Shown here piece after piece: positions 34,548-43,689 of a stretch of 64,000 nt of DNA. Each line of letters opens with the position of its first letter. Positions within the stretch are counted from its first letter, which is position 1. A program made the position numbers and the translations under genes. The notes under the pieces are model-generated. The model made no database searches and was not told the DNA's origin. It saw only the letters and a program-made list of their open reading frames with translations. Source of the stretch: Acidobacteriota bacterium. GTDB lineage: Bacteria > Acidobacteriota > Terriglobia > Bryobacterales > Bryobacteraceae. Where the stretch lies: contig JAPKYZ010000092.1 in NCBI GenBank assembly GCA_026394055.1, forward strand, positions 124,001 through 188,000, read 5' to 3'.

Positions 34548-34739
34548 TGCCGCTACCTTAAAACAAAAGCGACCACATAACCGGGGTGACAGCCCGTTAT
34601 GTACCGATTGTCTTTCTTTATTGAAATAGGCTCCCTTACCGAGAACCGTTCTTCAAACGGTACCAGAGGTTTCCGTTAATCCGGAAATCGTTTTCTTCGA
34701 AAACTTTCGTTGCACGAACGTGCGTCCGAGTATAGCGAA

Positions 34740-35864
34740 CTACGCGAAGCGGATGCAAACGGGAAAACCGATATCTAGCGTCTGCCCGGTGGGGGTGATT
34801 TTGCCGGTGGACGGGTCCAGGGCAAAGGCCACGACATTGGAGGTGTCCTGGTTGGCCGCCAGCAGCCATTTGCCGCTGGAATGGATGCGGAAGTTGCGCG
34901 GCGTCTTGCCTAAAGTACTTGCGTAATCAACCACTTTGATCGATCCCTGGGGCATATCGACCGCGAAGATCGCCAGACTATTGTGGCCGCGGTTGGAGGC
35001 ATAGACAAACCGGCCATTGGGGTGCACCAGCACTTCGGCGCAGCTGTTGTCGCCCGAAAAATCTTTGGGCAATGTGCTGACGGTGGAAATCTCGTCCAGC
35101 TTGCCGGTCTGTTCGTTCCACTTAAACGCCGTGACGGAAGACCCCATTTCGTTCACGCCAAAGGCGTACTGATAGCTAGGGTGGAAGGCGAAATGGCGGG
35201 GTCCGGAACCGCCTTTCACCTTAGCGGCACCATGCCGGGTGATCTTGCCATTCTGGGCGTCCAGCGCGTAGACGATGTATTCGTCCAGCCCCAGATCGGC
35301 CACCACCGCCCACTTGTTGTTCTTCGACAGGTTCACCGAATGGGCGTGCGGCCCCTGCTGGCGCTTCTGGTCGGGACCACTGCCGGAGTGCTTGATGACG
35401 CTGGAGGCTTCGCTGAGCGAGCCATCGGCCTTGATCGGAAAGACGCTGGTGACGCCATCGCCATAGTTCACCGCCAGGACGTTGCGCTTGCTGGCGTCCA
35501 CCACCAGGTGACACGGCGAGTTGCCCTGGCTTTCCACTGAATTGATGGGCTTTAGCAGCCCGGTGGCGGCGTCCCGCGAGTACGACGCGATGATGCCCTT
35601 CCCCGCTTCGCCCACCGCATAGAGAAACTTGCCGTCCGGGTGCAGTGCCAGAAACGACGGATTCCGCGCCTCGGCGGCCAATTGCGGCGCCGACAACTTG
35701 CCCGTGGCGGCGTCGAAGCGCGCCACATAGATGCCCTTGCTCGCCCCCCGGCTGTAGGTGCCAAAGTAGACCAGCTGGCCCGCGTCAGCGGCGCGAGCGG
35801 TCAGCGCGGCCGGAAGAGCGGCCAACAGGGTGCGGCGGGAAAGATGCATTGGGGTAGCAGACAT
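34740..35864 (-). CDS. Lactonase-family beta-propeller, Tat-exported
   Basis: ATG 35864 gives 374 residues. A twin-arginine signal (SRRTLLAALPAALTARA) starts near residue 8. The seven-bladed propeller follows with GQLVYFGTYSRGASKGIYVARFDAATG (read in two parts), HPDGKFLYAVGE, GPDQKRQQGPHAHSV, ADLGLDEYIVYALD and GPRHFAFHPSYQYAFGVNE, all typical of the 6-phosphogluconolactonase (YbhE) family. Exported members act on unknown substrates and may only be relatives. Nothing flanks it as an operon. Confidence 0.9.
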   Translation of the reverse strand: MSATPMHLSRRTLLAALPAALTARAADAGQLVYFGTYSRGASKGIYVARFDAATGKLSAPQLAAEARNPSFLALHPDGKFLYAVGEAGKGIIASYSRDAATGLLKPINSVESQGNSPCHLVVDASKRNVLAVNYGDGVTSVFPIKADGSLSEASSVIKHSGSGPDQKRQQGPHAHSVNLSKNNKWAVVADLGLDEYIVYALDAQNGKITRHGAAKVKGGSGPRHFAFHPSYQYAFGVNEMGSSVTAFKWNEQTGKLDEISTVSTLPKDFSGDNSCAEVLVHPNGRFVYASNRGHNSLAIFAVDMPQGSIKVVDYASTLGKTPRNFRIHSSGKWLLAANQDTSNVVAFALDPSTGKITPTGQTLDIGFPVCIRFA

Positions 35865-36004
35865 GGAGAGCCTCGGCGGATCCGGTTGATCCGACTTGAG
35901 CGTATCAAAGTTGCCTACACACTTCAGCATGATGACAACTTCTGGGTCGAAGCCGGATGGATCAGGACTACGCTTGATCCGCGAGTCACACTAATTGTCT
36001 GACA

Positions 36005-36846
36005 ATGCCCCTCTCCCCCGGCGATCAGCTTGGCCCGTACGAGATCCTTGCGCCGCTGGGCGCGGGCGGCATGGGTGTCGTCTTCAAGGCCCGTGACACG
36101 CGGCTGGACCGGACGGTGGCGGTGAAGGTTCTCCCCGAACACATCGCCAAACGCGACGACCTACGCGCCCGGTTTGAACGTGAAGCGCGGGCGGTAGCTT
36201 CGCTCAATCACCCCAACATCTGCACGCTGCTCGACATTGGCAGCCAAGATGGCGCGGGGTACATCGTGATGGAGCTGATCGAAGGCGAAACCCTCGCCGC
36301 GCGGATCGCCAAAGGAGCCATCCCGCTCGATCAAGCGCTCAAATTCTCGATTCAGATCGCCGACGCGCTCGACCGGGCACGTTGGGCCGGGGTCACGCAT
36401 CGCGATGTGAAGCCGCAGAACATCATGCTGACGCGCGATGGGGTGAAGGTGCGCGATTTTGGGCTGGCGAAGTCGGCAGCCGCGAAGCCGGGGCCGACGG
36501 AAGATACGCTCACTCAAGTGCTCACCACCGAGGGCACGGTGCGCGGCACGCCACAGTATATGGCTCCCGAGCAGTTTGCGGGCAAAGAGGCGGATGCGCG
36601 CAGTGAAATTTGGGGCCGTCCAGGCCGCGCGAGCTGTTCGACTTACCCGCGGCCTTAGGAGGCTTTTCCTTCTGGGCGTCGGCTCCCGACGGCATGCGCT
36701 TCCTGGTGCTGAAGCCGACGGGCGGCGCTCAACCGCTGGAAGTGATCGTCAACTGGCCGGCGCTGCTGAAGGGCGGCGAAGGAATGAGTGTTGCCGGCCG
36801 GGAATCGGCGCACTGGAGCTCAAGACTACAAAGCGGCCATGCGTAA
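36005..36846 (+). pseudogene. Serine/threonine protein kinase remnant, internal deletion
   Basis: The first 203 residues are a normal Hanks-type kinase: glycine loop LGAGGMGVVF, Lys41, HRDVKPQN (132-139), DFG (151-153) and APE (187-189). After SEIW (about 36611) the frame loses homology. In the next frame RPRELFDLPAALGGFSFWASAPDG...VIVNWPALLK is the C-terminal end of acidobacterial kinase-TolB propeller fusions. Roughly the second half of the kinase, the transmembrane segment and most of the propeller are missing. It is a deletion-born pseudogene whose tail overlaps the hicA end. Confidence 0.8.
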
Positions 36847-37053
36847 GAACTCTTCGACTGTCAGGCCGGACCTCGCGATCAAACTCCGCAAGGTCCCCCG
36901 AGCCACTCGGTCGTGATCTGGAATCGAGAGCGTCGCAAGCTCGCCGGCCTTCGTCATCACAATGTGACTGCCACGCTGTCTGGCCACGCGCCACCCAAAC
37001 TTCTCGAATGCCCGGACCACCTCCCGCGGACGAAGCAACGGGATGGCGGGCAT
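36826..37053 (-). CDS. hicA: HicA-family toxin
   Basis: ATG 37053 gives a 75-residue HicA mRNA interferase-like protein. It has the double-stranded-RNA-binding fold with PREVVRAFEKFGWRVARQRGSH (His as the catalytic residue), IVMTKAG, and the ending GTLRSLIARSGLTVEEFLRM. Its start overlaps the stop of the HicB gene by one base (TAATG). Antitoxin before toxin is the reverse of the common hicAB order, although it is known. Confidence 0.92.
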   Translation of the reverse strand: MPAIPLLRPREVVRAFEKFGWRVARQRGSHIVMTKAGELATLSIPDHDRVARGTLRSLIARSGLTVEEFLRMAAL

Positions 37054-37259
37054 TAGACCGTAACTTCCAACTCTCGGGTGGGCACCAACGCGGGGAATCC
37101 CTGCTCGGCGCGCACGGCCAAACATTCCCGGATCGCGTCGCGGAGATTTGCCTCAGCTTCAGCTTCAGTTGTTCCCTGGCTGACACAACCGGGGATCGAA
37201 AGGCACTCGGCGACGAATACGCCGTCCTCATCCTGCTGGATCGAGACGATGAACTTCAC
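37053..37259 (-). CDS. hicB: HicB-family antitoxin
   Basis: GTG 37259 gives 68 residues: MKFIVSIQQDEDGVFVAECL, SIPGCVSQGTTEAEAEANLRDAI, the HicB/UPF0150 partial RNase H fold. The C-terminal ribbon-helix-helix or HTH DNA-binding extension is absent, so regulation of the operon may depend on the DUF433 protein. It overlaps hicA by one base and the DUF433 gene by one base. Confidence 0.9.
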   Translation of the reverse strand: MKFIVSIQQDEDGVFVAECLSIPGCVSQGTTEAEAEANLRDAIRECLAVRAEQGFPALVPTRELEVTV

Positions 37260-37480
37260 TAAGCCATGATATCGCCCTTTACTGGTTTCGGCCGCGCGGA
37301 ACCCGGCACTTGATCTCGTCCGCGCCAAGCGGCATAGCGGAGCGCTTGACGGATATCTTCGGTATCACGAAGAGGGGTAGCCGCCAGAACTTCCGCCACG
37401 GTTCGACCAGGGACCGGCAGCCCGACGATCGTGCCCACCGTTATTCGCATTCCGCCAATGCGCGGTTTACCACCCATCAC
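37259..37480 (-). CDS. DUF433 protein
   Basis: A 73-residue DUF433 protein (GKPRIGGMRITVGTIVGLPVPG, then RTVAEVLAATPLRDTEDIRQALRYAAW). DUF433 is an HTH domain usually encoded beside PIN/DUF5615 nucleases as an antitoxin. Here it is the first gene of a DUF433-hicB-hicA chain with one-base overlaps, and no nuclease is adjacent. The N-terminus seems a little short, since an in-frame stop lies not far upstream. Confidence 0.8.
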   Translation of the reverse strand: MMGGKPRIGGMRITVGTIVGLPVPGRTVAEVLAATPLRDTEDIRQALRYAAWRGRDQVPGSARPKPVKGDIMA

Positions 37481-37627
37481 CGGCGGGGTCCCCGCTTACC
37501 CGGTCGAGTGGTTCCAGCGCACCCTGATTATGGGCCAGCGAGCGCGACGCGAGTTGTTCGCCAGTGTGACAACCCTTCCCGCTCGTCATTCCAATGTCAT
37601 CCTTTCGCGATAGCCTTTACGGTGACC

Positions 37628-40078
37628 ATGGTGAACCTTCTTCTTGCCGCCACCCTCCTGGCCCAGGCGCATCAGCCGGGCAACCAACCGCCGCATGCAC
37701 TCCCGAATGGCTACGCTCTCCCGAATGGCTGGCGGATCACGCCTTTGGGCAAACCGGTGGCGACCGAAGATCTGCTGTTGAACGTCAGCTTGGCTCCGGA
37801 TGGCAAGGCGCTGGTGGCGACGCATGGCGGGTTTAATCCGCATGGCCTGGTTGTCATGGACCCGGCGAAAGAAGAGGCTGTCCAGCGCATCCCGCTGCGT
37901 TCGGCTTGGCTGGGCCTGGCGTGGTCGAACGATGGCAAGCGGCTTTACGTTAGCGGCGGCAATGCGTCTCATGCGCGGGACAAGCAGATCGCCCCGGTCT
38001 ATGTGTTTGACTATGCGAACGGCCGCTTGAGCGAGCAGCCCGTGGCGCAGTGGAAGGATAGCGTGCCCGCCGAAAAGACCTACTGGTCCGGCATGGCGCA
38101 TCATCCGTCAAAGCCACTGCTCTACGCCGCCAATCGCGGCAACGATCCGCTGGCCGGCTACATTGCGGTTTTCGACACGAACTCCGGCAAGATCACCCAC
38201 AAGATCCAGGTAGATGCCTCGCCCTATGACGTGCTGCTGACGCCCGATGGCGCGACGATGTACGTCTCCAACTGGTCCGGCAACTCGATTTCGGTGATCG
38301 ATACGGCGTCGAACAAAGTGGTCTCGCGCATCATGGCGGGCAACAACCCGAACGACATGGAGCTGGCCGACGACGGGCGGTTGTTTGTCTCGAATGGCAA
38401 CCTGAATACGGTCTCGGTGATCGACACCAAGAAGCGGATGGTGGTGGAGACGGTGAATGTCGCGCTCTATCCCAGCGCGCCTCCCGGCTCGACGCCCAAT
38501 GCTCTGGCGCTGGACCGTAAGGCGAATCTGCTGTTTGTCGCCAACGCCGACAACAACGCGGTGGCGGTGCTGAGCATGGCGAAGGTGAACGGCACCGAGA
38601 TCCTGGGCTTTATGCCGTCCGGCTGGTATCCCTCTTCGCTGGCGCTGCTGCCGGGCGGGCGCATTGCGGTGGGCAATAGCAAGGGCATGGGCTCCTATTC
38701 AAACGTCACGGGACCCACCAGTCCGTTGGCGGTGAAGGGCAAGGAAGATTCGGTGCGGTCGCTCCAAAAGGGCAGCGTGAACTTTGTGACGCTGAAGAAC
38801 CTGAAGGCGGAGTTGAAGACGTGGACGAAGCAGGTCTACGACAACGTGCCCTACAACGACGCGCTGCTGCAACAGGCGCGGGAGCCGAAGGCGCCGACGA
38901 TTGTGCCGCGGCAGGTGGGCATGGGGTCGCCGATCAAGCACGTGATCTATGTGCTCAAAGAGAACCGCACCTACGATCAGGTGTTCGGCGACTGGAAGAA
39001 AGGCAATGGCGACGCGCGCCTGGCCATCTTCGGTGAGAAGGTGACGCCCAACCATCGCGCGATCGCTGATCAATGGGTGTTGCTGGATAATTTGTTCTGT
39101 GATGGTGAGGTGAGCGTGGACGGACACTCGTGGTCCAACTCCGCCATCGCCACCGACTACAACGAAAAGATGTGGCCAGCCCAGTATGGCGGGCATTCGG
39201 CCACGATGATCGCTCCGGCCTATGTGCCCTCCGGCAGCCACCTGTGGGACTTGGCGCGCGCCGCGGGCCTCACCTATCGCAGCTATGGCGAGTACGCCTC
39301 GCGGTCCAGCGATGGCACGACGATGGACGCCTCACCGGGCGTCGGCGGACTGGTAGGCCACGTCTCACCCAAGTTCAAGCTGCCGGGCATGCGCGACACG
39401 GACAACGTCCGCGAGTTCATCCGCGAGTTCGACCAGTATGAAGCCAACTACGACTCGACCGACGCGAACAAGCGCCTGCCCAACTTCATGGTGATGAGCC
39501 TGCCCGAAGATCACACGGCCGGCACGCGCCCGGGTGGACTGACGCCGCGCGCGATGGTGGCCAATGCCGACCATGCCGTGGGCCAGTTGGTGGAGCGGGT
39601 GAGCCATAGCAAGTACTGGAAAGAGACCGCGATCTTCATGATCGAGGACGATGCCCAGAATGGCCCCGATCACGTGGACGCCCGCCGCACGGTGGGCCTG
39701 GTGATCAGCCCCTACACCAAGCGCAACATCGTTGATTCGACGCTCTACACGACGTCGTCGATGATCCGCACCATTGAGCTACTGCTCGGCCTACCGCCGA
39801 TGACGCAATACGACGCCGCGGCTCCGCCAATGTACAACGCGTTCTCGGACAAGGCGGATCTGACGCCCTATAAGGCGCTGGCGCCCACCTGGGAAGTAAA
39901 CGAAAAGAACGGCCAGAACGCCTGGGGCGGCAAGGCGTCGATGGAGATGGATCTGGATGAAGTGGATCGCGCCCCAATGCACGAGCTGAACGTGATCCTG
40001 TGGAAGAGCGTGATGGGCGCCAAAAGCGAAATGCCCGCCCCCGTCCACCGCTTCTGGTTCGCCGGACGCGAGCGCTAA
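37628..40078 (+). CDS. Exported beta-propeller/phosphoesterase fusion
   Basis: ATG 37628 (MVNLLLAATLLAQAHQPG) begins a signal peptide and gives 816 residues. Residues 30-420 form a YncE/lactonase-like propeller (SVIDTASNKVVSRIMAGNNP, SVIDTKKRMVVETVNV). Residues 440-800 are a PF04185-type phosphoesterase (HVIYVLKENRTYDQVFGDW, DNLFCDGEVSVDGHSWSN, EDDAQNGPDHVDARR). It is probably a secreted phospholipase C or acid-phosphatase relative. It has an upstream in-frame extension without a plausible start. Ends before a hairpin and the tRNA. Confidence 0.9.
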   Translation: MVNLLLAATLLAQAHQPGNQPPHALPNGYALPNGWRITPLGKPVATEDLLLNVSLAPDGKALVATHGGFNPHGLVVMDPAKEEAVQRIPLRSAWLGLAWSNDGKRLYVSGGNASHARDKQIAPVYVFDYANGRLSEQPVAQWKDSVPAEKTYWSGMAHHPSKPLLYAANRGNDPLAGYIAVFDTNSGKITHKIQVDASPYDVLLTPDGATMYVSNWSGNSISVIDTASNKVVSRIMAGNNPNDMELADDGRLFVSNGNLNTVSVIDTKKRMVVETVNVALYPSAPPGSTPNALALDRKANLLFVANADNNAVAVLSMAKVNGTEILGFMPSGWYPSSLALLPGGRIAVGNSKGMGSYSNVTGPTSPLAVKGKEDSVRSLQKGSVNFVTLKNLKAELKTWTKQVYDNVPYNDALLQQAREPKAPTIVPRQVGMGSPIKHVIYVLKENRTYDQVFGDWKKGNGDARLAIFGEKVTPNHRAIADQWVLLDNLFCDGEVSVDGHSWSNSAIATDYNEKMWPAQYGGHSATMIAPAYVPSGSHLWDLARAAGLTYRSYGEYASRSSDGTTMDASPGVGGLVGHVSPKFKLPGMRDTDNVREFIREFDQYEANYDSTDANKRLPNFMVMSLPEDHTAGTRPGGLTPRAMVANADHAVGQLVERVSHSKYWKETAIFMIEDDAQNGPDHVDARRTVGLVISPYTKRNIVDSTLYTTSSMIRTIELLLGLPPMTQYDAAAPPMYNAFSDKADLTPYKALAPTWEVNEKNGQNAWGGKASMEMDLDEVDRAPMHELNVILWKSVMGAKSEMPAPVHRFWFAGRER

Positions 40079-40093
40079 GCGCTGAGAATCCAC

Positions 40094-40157
40094 GCCCCAG
40101 GCAGCCCTCGAAGAAGCGATCAAAATCCGGTCGCGAGCGCTTGACCTGGGGCTCGGT
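40094..40157 (+). terminator. Inverted repeat with T-run after the phosphoesterase gene
   Basis: GCCCCAGG (40094-40101) pairs with CCTGGGGC (40145-40152), followed by TCGGTTTTT. It is 15 bases beyond the stop, in the right place for a terminator, although the loop is long. Confidence 0.45.
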
Positions 40158-40187
40158 TTTTGGTTAACTAAAGGTTTGGCGCGTTGC

Positions 40188-40259
<72 letters not shown>

Positions 40260-40430
40260 CCAATCTTTTTCTCCCCCCCCTTTTTTGTAGGCCTGGTCTT
40301 GGCCGCTTTCTCCTGATTCATTTCATTAGCGCTCTGGCGCAAACACTTCGTGCTCACGGGGTGCGGCCTTGTGCAAAGATATTGGTGCACGCGGCGCGTC
40401 CGCGTTCCATGTCGAAGGAGATCACCGGTC

Positions 40431-41606
40431 TTGACCCGTCGAAGCTTTGCCCTCACTGCCGCCAGCGCGGCCTCTGCCCAGCGCGTGTTTGGAGCCAATG
40501 ATCGGATCCGCATTGGCTTGATTGGAGCCGGGGGGCGGGGGTCTTATGTCACTTCGATCGCCTCCAAGCTGGAAGGGACCACCATTGCGGCGGTGAATGA
40601 CGTTAACCCGTCGCAGATCGACAAGGCTCGGAGCACGTTTGCCAAGGACGCGGAGTCGGTGAAGGACTTTCATCAGCTGCTGGCCAACGCGGACATCGAC
40701 GCGGTGATGATTGGCAGTCCGGACCACTGGCATGTGCCGATGGTGATTGCGGCGGTGGCGGCGGGCAAGGATGTCTATTGCGAGAAGCCGCTGACCAAGA
40801 CGGTGGAAGAAGGCGAGCGGGTGATCAAGGCGGTGGCGGATTCCAAGCGCATCGTGCAGGTGGGCTATCAGCAGCGCAGCACGCCGCACTATGCTGTCGT
40901 GAAGCAGTTGGTGGCTGAAGGACGGCTGGGTACGGTGAACTTGGCCGAGACTTACTGGTATCAGGACTATGTCCGCGCCGAATGGACCCGCGTGGTGCCG
41001 CCGAGTGACGGCATTGACTGGAAGGCGTGGCAAGGCAGCGCGCCGAACATGGACTTCGACAAGGTGAGGCTGAGCCGCTGGCGCTGGTTCTGGGAGTATG
41101 GCGGCGGGCACTTGACCGACCTGTTCTCGCACTGGGTAGACAGCGTGCACTGGATCATGGATGACGACCGGTTGCAGGAGACCAATGCGACGGGCTCCAA
41201 GATGTACTTCAAGCACTTTGATTGCCCGGACACGATTTCACTTACTAGCCGCTACCAGAAGGGGCACTTTGTCACTTACCAGGGCTCGTTACTGTCGGGC
41301 CGGGAGGATGGCGGGATTGTGTTGCGAGGCTCAGAAGGCGTGCTGCGGCTGAAGCGCAGCGGGTTTGAGCTGTACCGCAATGATCAGCCGGATTCGGCGC
41401 CGCCGGTGATGACGATGCGGCCGCACCGCGAAGGCACCATTGACCATGTGCAGAATTGGCTCGATTGCATCAAGAGCCGCAAGCAGCCCAACAGCACGGT
41501 GGCGACGGCGGTGGTGTCGGCCAATGCGGCGCACTCGGGCAACCGCTCGTATCGTGAGGGCCGGCGGCTGAACGCGGCTGATCTCGAATGGACGGCACGC
41601 GTTTGA
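40431..41606 (+). CDS. Gfo/Idh/MocA-family oxidoreductase, exported
   Basis: TTG 40431 follows AAGGAG by ten bases and gives a Tat-like signal (TRRSFALTAASAASA); 391 residues. The NAD(P)-binding motif IGLIGAGGRGSYV, catalytic EKPL (DVYCEKPLTKTVEEGE) and SPDHWHVPM are present. It ends with a C-terminal GWHHGVR-like region replaced by RWRWFWEYGGGHLTD, typical of the exported acidobacterial and planctomycete group. It may oxidise sugars in the periplasm with tightly bound cofactor. The amidohydrolase follows 41 bases later. Confidence 0.9.
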   Translation: MTRRSFALTAASAASAQRVFGANDRIRIGLIGAGGRGSYVTSIASKLEGTTIAAVNDVNPSQIDKARSTFAKDAESVKDFHQLLANADIDAVMIGSPDHWHVPMVIAAVAAGKDVYCEKPLTKTVEEGERVIKAVADSKRIVQVGYQQRSTPHYAVVKQLVAEGRLGTVNLAETYWYQDYVRAEWTRVVPPSDGIDWKAWQGSAPNMDFDKVRLSRWRWFWEYGGGHLTDLFSHWVDSVHWIMDDDRLQETNATGSKMYFKHFDCPDTISLTSRYQKGHFVTYQGSLLSGREDGGIVLRGSEGVLRLKRSGFELYRNDQPDSAPPVMTMRPHREGTIDHVQNWLDCIKSRKQPNSTVATAVVSANAAHSGNRSYREGRRLNAADLEWTARV

Positions 41607-41647
41607 CTGATGCTGTGAGCTTGTAGCGAATGCAATAGAATAGCCGC

Positions 41648-42607
41648 GTGAACCGCCGATCCTTTCTCGCCGCCTCTGGTGCCAGCGCTACCGCTGCCGC
41701 GTGGCCCGATGCCTTGCAAGCTGCTGCCATGCCCATCATCGATACCCACATCCATCTGTTCGACACGACGCGCAAAGAAGGCGTGCCGTGGCCGGAGAAG
41801 ACTAACAAGACGCTGTTCCAGCCCGCCATGCCGGACCGGTACCGCAAGATCACGGGGCCTTTGGGCGTCGTGGGAGCGATCAAGGTGGAGGCCAGTCCTT
41901 GGGTCTCAGACAACCAATGGGTGCTGGATGTCGCGGCCAAGGACAAGATCATTGTGGGCGTGATCGGCAACCTGGAACCGGGCAAGCCGGAGTTTGCCAA
42001 ACAGCTGGAAGGGCTGCACAAGAACCCGCTCTACCTGGGCATCCGCTATGGCAATCTGTGGGGCCGCGACTTGGCGAACGAGTTGGACAAGCCGGAGTTT
42101 CGCGCGGGCATCAAGCTGCTGGAGCAAGCCAACTTGACGCTCGACAGCGCCAACCCGACCCCGAGCCTGATCCACGCGCTGCTGCGGCTTTCGGACATTG
42201 CTCCCAAGCTGCGCATTGTGATCGACCACCTGCCGCAGATGGCCACGCCCACCGACGCCGCGGTGCTCAAGAGCTACCAGGCGGACTTGCAGGAGTTTGG
42301 AAAGCGCCCGCAGGTGTTTGTGAAGTTGTCGGAGGTGCTGCGGAAGGTGAACGGGGAGATCCCGCGCGATTTGGGTGCGTACCGGGCGACGCTCGACAGC
42401 CTGTATGGGGTGTTTGGGGAAGATCGCGTGCTCTATGGCAGCGATTGGCCCAATAGCGATAACTGGCTTCCCTACCCTGAAGTGCTGGGGCTGGTGCAGA
42501 AGTACTTCCAGTCGAAGACACCCGTGCAGGCCGAGAAGTATTTCTGGAAGAACTCGGTGAAGGCGTATCGCTGGGTGAAGCGGGAAGCTTCGCAGCCGGG
42601 GGCGTAG
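41648..42607 (+). CDS. Amidohydrolase-family protein, Tat-exported
   Basis: GTG 41648 (MNRRSFLAASGASATAAAW) is a twin-arginine-type signal; 319 residues. The TIM-barrel amidohydrolase (PF04909) starts PIIDTHIHLFD with the HxH metal motif, and IVIDHLP, KLSEV and RVLYGSDWPNSD with the metal Asp follow. Relatives hydrolyse sugar lactones (L-fuconolactone, rhamnonolactone) or decarboxylate aromatic acids. Neighbouring oxidoreductase and isomerase genes favour a sugar-lactone role. Confidence 0.9.
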   Translation: MNRRSFLAASGASATAAAWPDALQAAAMPIIDTHIHLFDTTRKEGVPWPEKTNKTLFQPAMPDRYRKITGPLGVVGAIKVEASPWVSDNQWVLDVAAKDKIIVGVIGNLEPGKPEFAKQLEGLHKNPLYLGIRYGNLWGRDLANELDKPEFRAGIKLLEQANLTLDSANPTPSLIHALLRLSDIAPKLRIVIDHLPQMATPTDAAVLKSYQADLQEFGKRPQVFVKLSEVLRKVNGEIPRDLGAYRATLDSLYGVFGEDRVLYGSDWPNSDNWLPYPEVLGLVQKYFQSKTPVQAEKYFWKNSVKAYRWVKREASQPGA

Positions 42608-42618
42608 GGTCGCGGGTT

Positions 42619-42790
42619 GAGCCCCGACTTGCGGGAGGGGCCTTTTCCATTGCGGTGTTTGGTTGACCTGCGGTGGCTCTCCCCCGAGTCGAGTTTGTGG
42701 ACTAGCCGGGCTGAGGTGCGTTGGGAGGACAGGCCCCTCCTGCGGGTCGGGGCTCGGTTACGGACCTAGCCCAAGCTTGCGCATGGGGCT
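42619..42790. repeat. REP-like repeats between the amidohydrolase and isomerase genes
   Basis: An inverted pair, 42619-42642 (GAGCCCCGACTTGCG, then GGAGGGGCC) and 42732-42756 (GGCCCCTCCTGCGGG, then TCGGGGCTCG), fills most of the gap. An AGCCCC-family arm at 42767-42790 (TAGCCCAAGCTTGCGC, then ATGGGGCT) follows. Confidence 0.7.
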
Positions 42791-42806
42791 AAATGGAATT
42801 GCCTCG

Positions 42807-43652
42807 CTAGCTTTTTAGCTTCTTGAAGTTGGCTAGGCAGCGCTGGGCGGTTTCGATGGGGGTGAAGTCGCTGCCTTCTTGCTCCACTAGATAGGATTCG
42901 ACGCCACCGGTCTTTTCTGCTGCCTCGAAGATCTTCTTCCAGGGGGCGGCGCCTTCGCCGAACAGGGCTTTGTAGCCTTTGGCGGGATCGGACGACCAGT
43001 CCTTGCAGTGCAGCGAGCGGATGCGGCCGGGGTTGGAGTTGATCCAGGCGATGGGGTCGTTTCCGGTCTCGATGCAGGTACCGATGTCGAGCTGGAGGAC
43101 CACGTCTTTCGGGGTGTTCTTAGCCAGCACTTCGATGGGCTTGGTGCCGTCGATGGGCTTGAATTCCAGCTGGTGATTATGGAAGCCGGCGCGCATGCCG
43201 GAGGCTTTCAATTTGTCACTGGCGGCGGTGAGGCGTTCGGCCACTTGCTTCCAGCCATCGAGACCTTCCACACGGCCGGCGCTCGCCATCACGACGAGCT
43301 TCGAGCCGATGATCTGGTTCAGTTCAATCGCCTTGCTCAGGTTCTCCGCGGTGAAGTTCTTGGCGGAGTTGTGCGTTGATAGAGCCTTGATGCCCAGGTC
43401 GTCCAGCAGCTTGCGCATGTCCTTGGCCTGCGCGGGGGTCCAGTCATAGTAGGGCGAGAAGAACTCGACGCCGTCGTAGCCCATCTTGGCCACGGCGGTG
43501 ACGGTGCCCATCAGGTCCTGCTTCAGCTGATCGCGGACCGAGTAGAGTTCCAGGCCGACCGGAATCTTTTTGGCGGCCAGTGCCGGAACCGACAGTGCCG
43601 GAAGCGCCACGGCAGCGGCCGGTGCGGCGAGAAAGGAGCGGCGTGAGATCAT
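42807..43652 (-). CDS. Sugar phosphate isomerase/epimerase, Tat-exported
   Basis: A 281-residue xylose-isomerase-like TIM barrel (PF01261). A twin-arginine signal MISRRSFLAAPAAAVALPAL starts it. KIPVGLELYSVRDQLKQDL, MGYDGVEFFSPY, AGFHNHQLEFKPIDG, VLQLDIGTC and IRSLHCKDWSSDPAKGY carry the metal-ligand Glu, His and Asp residues of the family. It converges on the amidohydrolase gene. Probable role in extracellular sugar processing. Confidence 0.92.
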   Translation of the reverse strand: MISRRSFLAAPAAAVALPALSVPALAAKKIPVGLELYSVRDQLKQDLMGTVTAVAKMGYDGVEFFSPYYDWTPAQAKDMRKLLDDLGIKALSTHNSAKNFTAENLSKAIELNQIIGSKLVVMASAGRVEGLDGWKQVAERLTAASDKLKASGMRAGFHNHQLEFKPIDGTKPIEVLAKNTPKDVVLQLDIGTCIETGNDPIAWINSNPGRIRSLHCKDWSSDPAKGYKALFGEGAAPWKKIFEAAEKTGGVESYLVEQEGSDFTPIETAQRCLANFKKLKS

Positions 43653-43689
43653 TTGCTACCGACGATATCACGCCGCCCTAGGGATGGTG

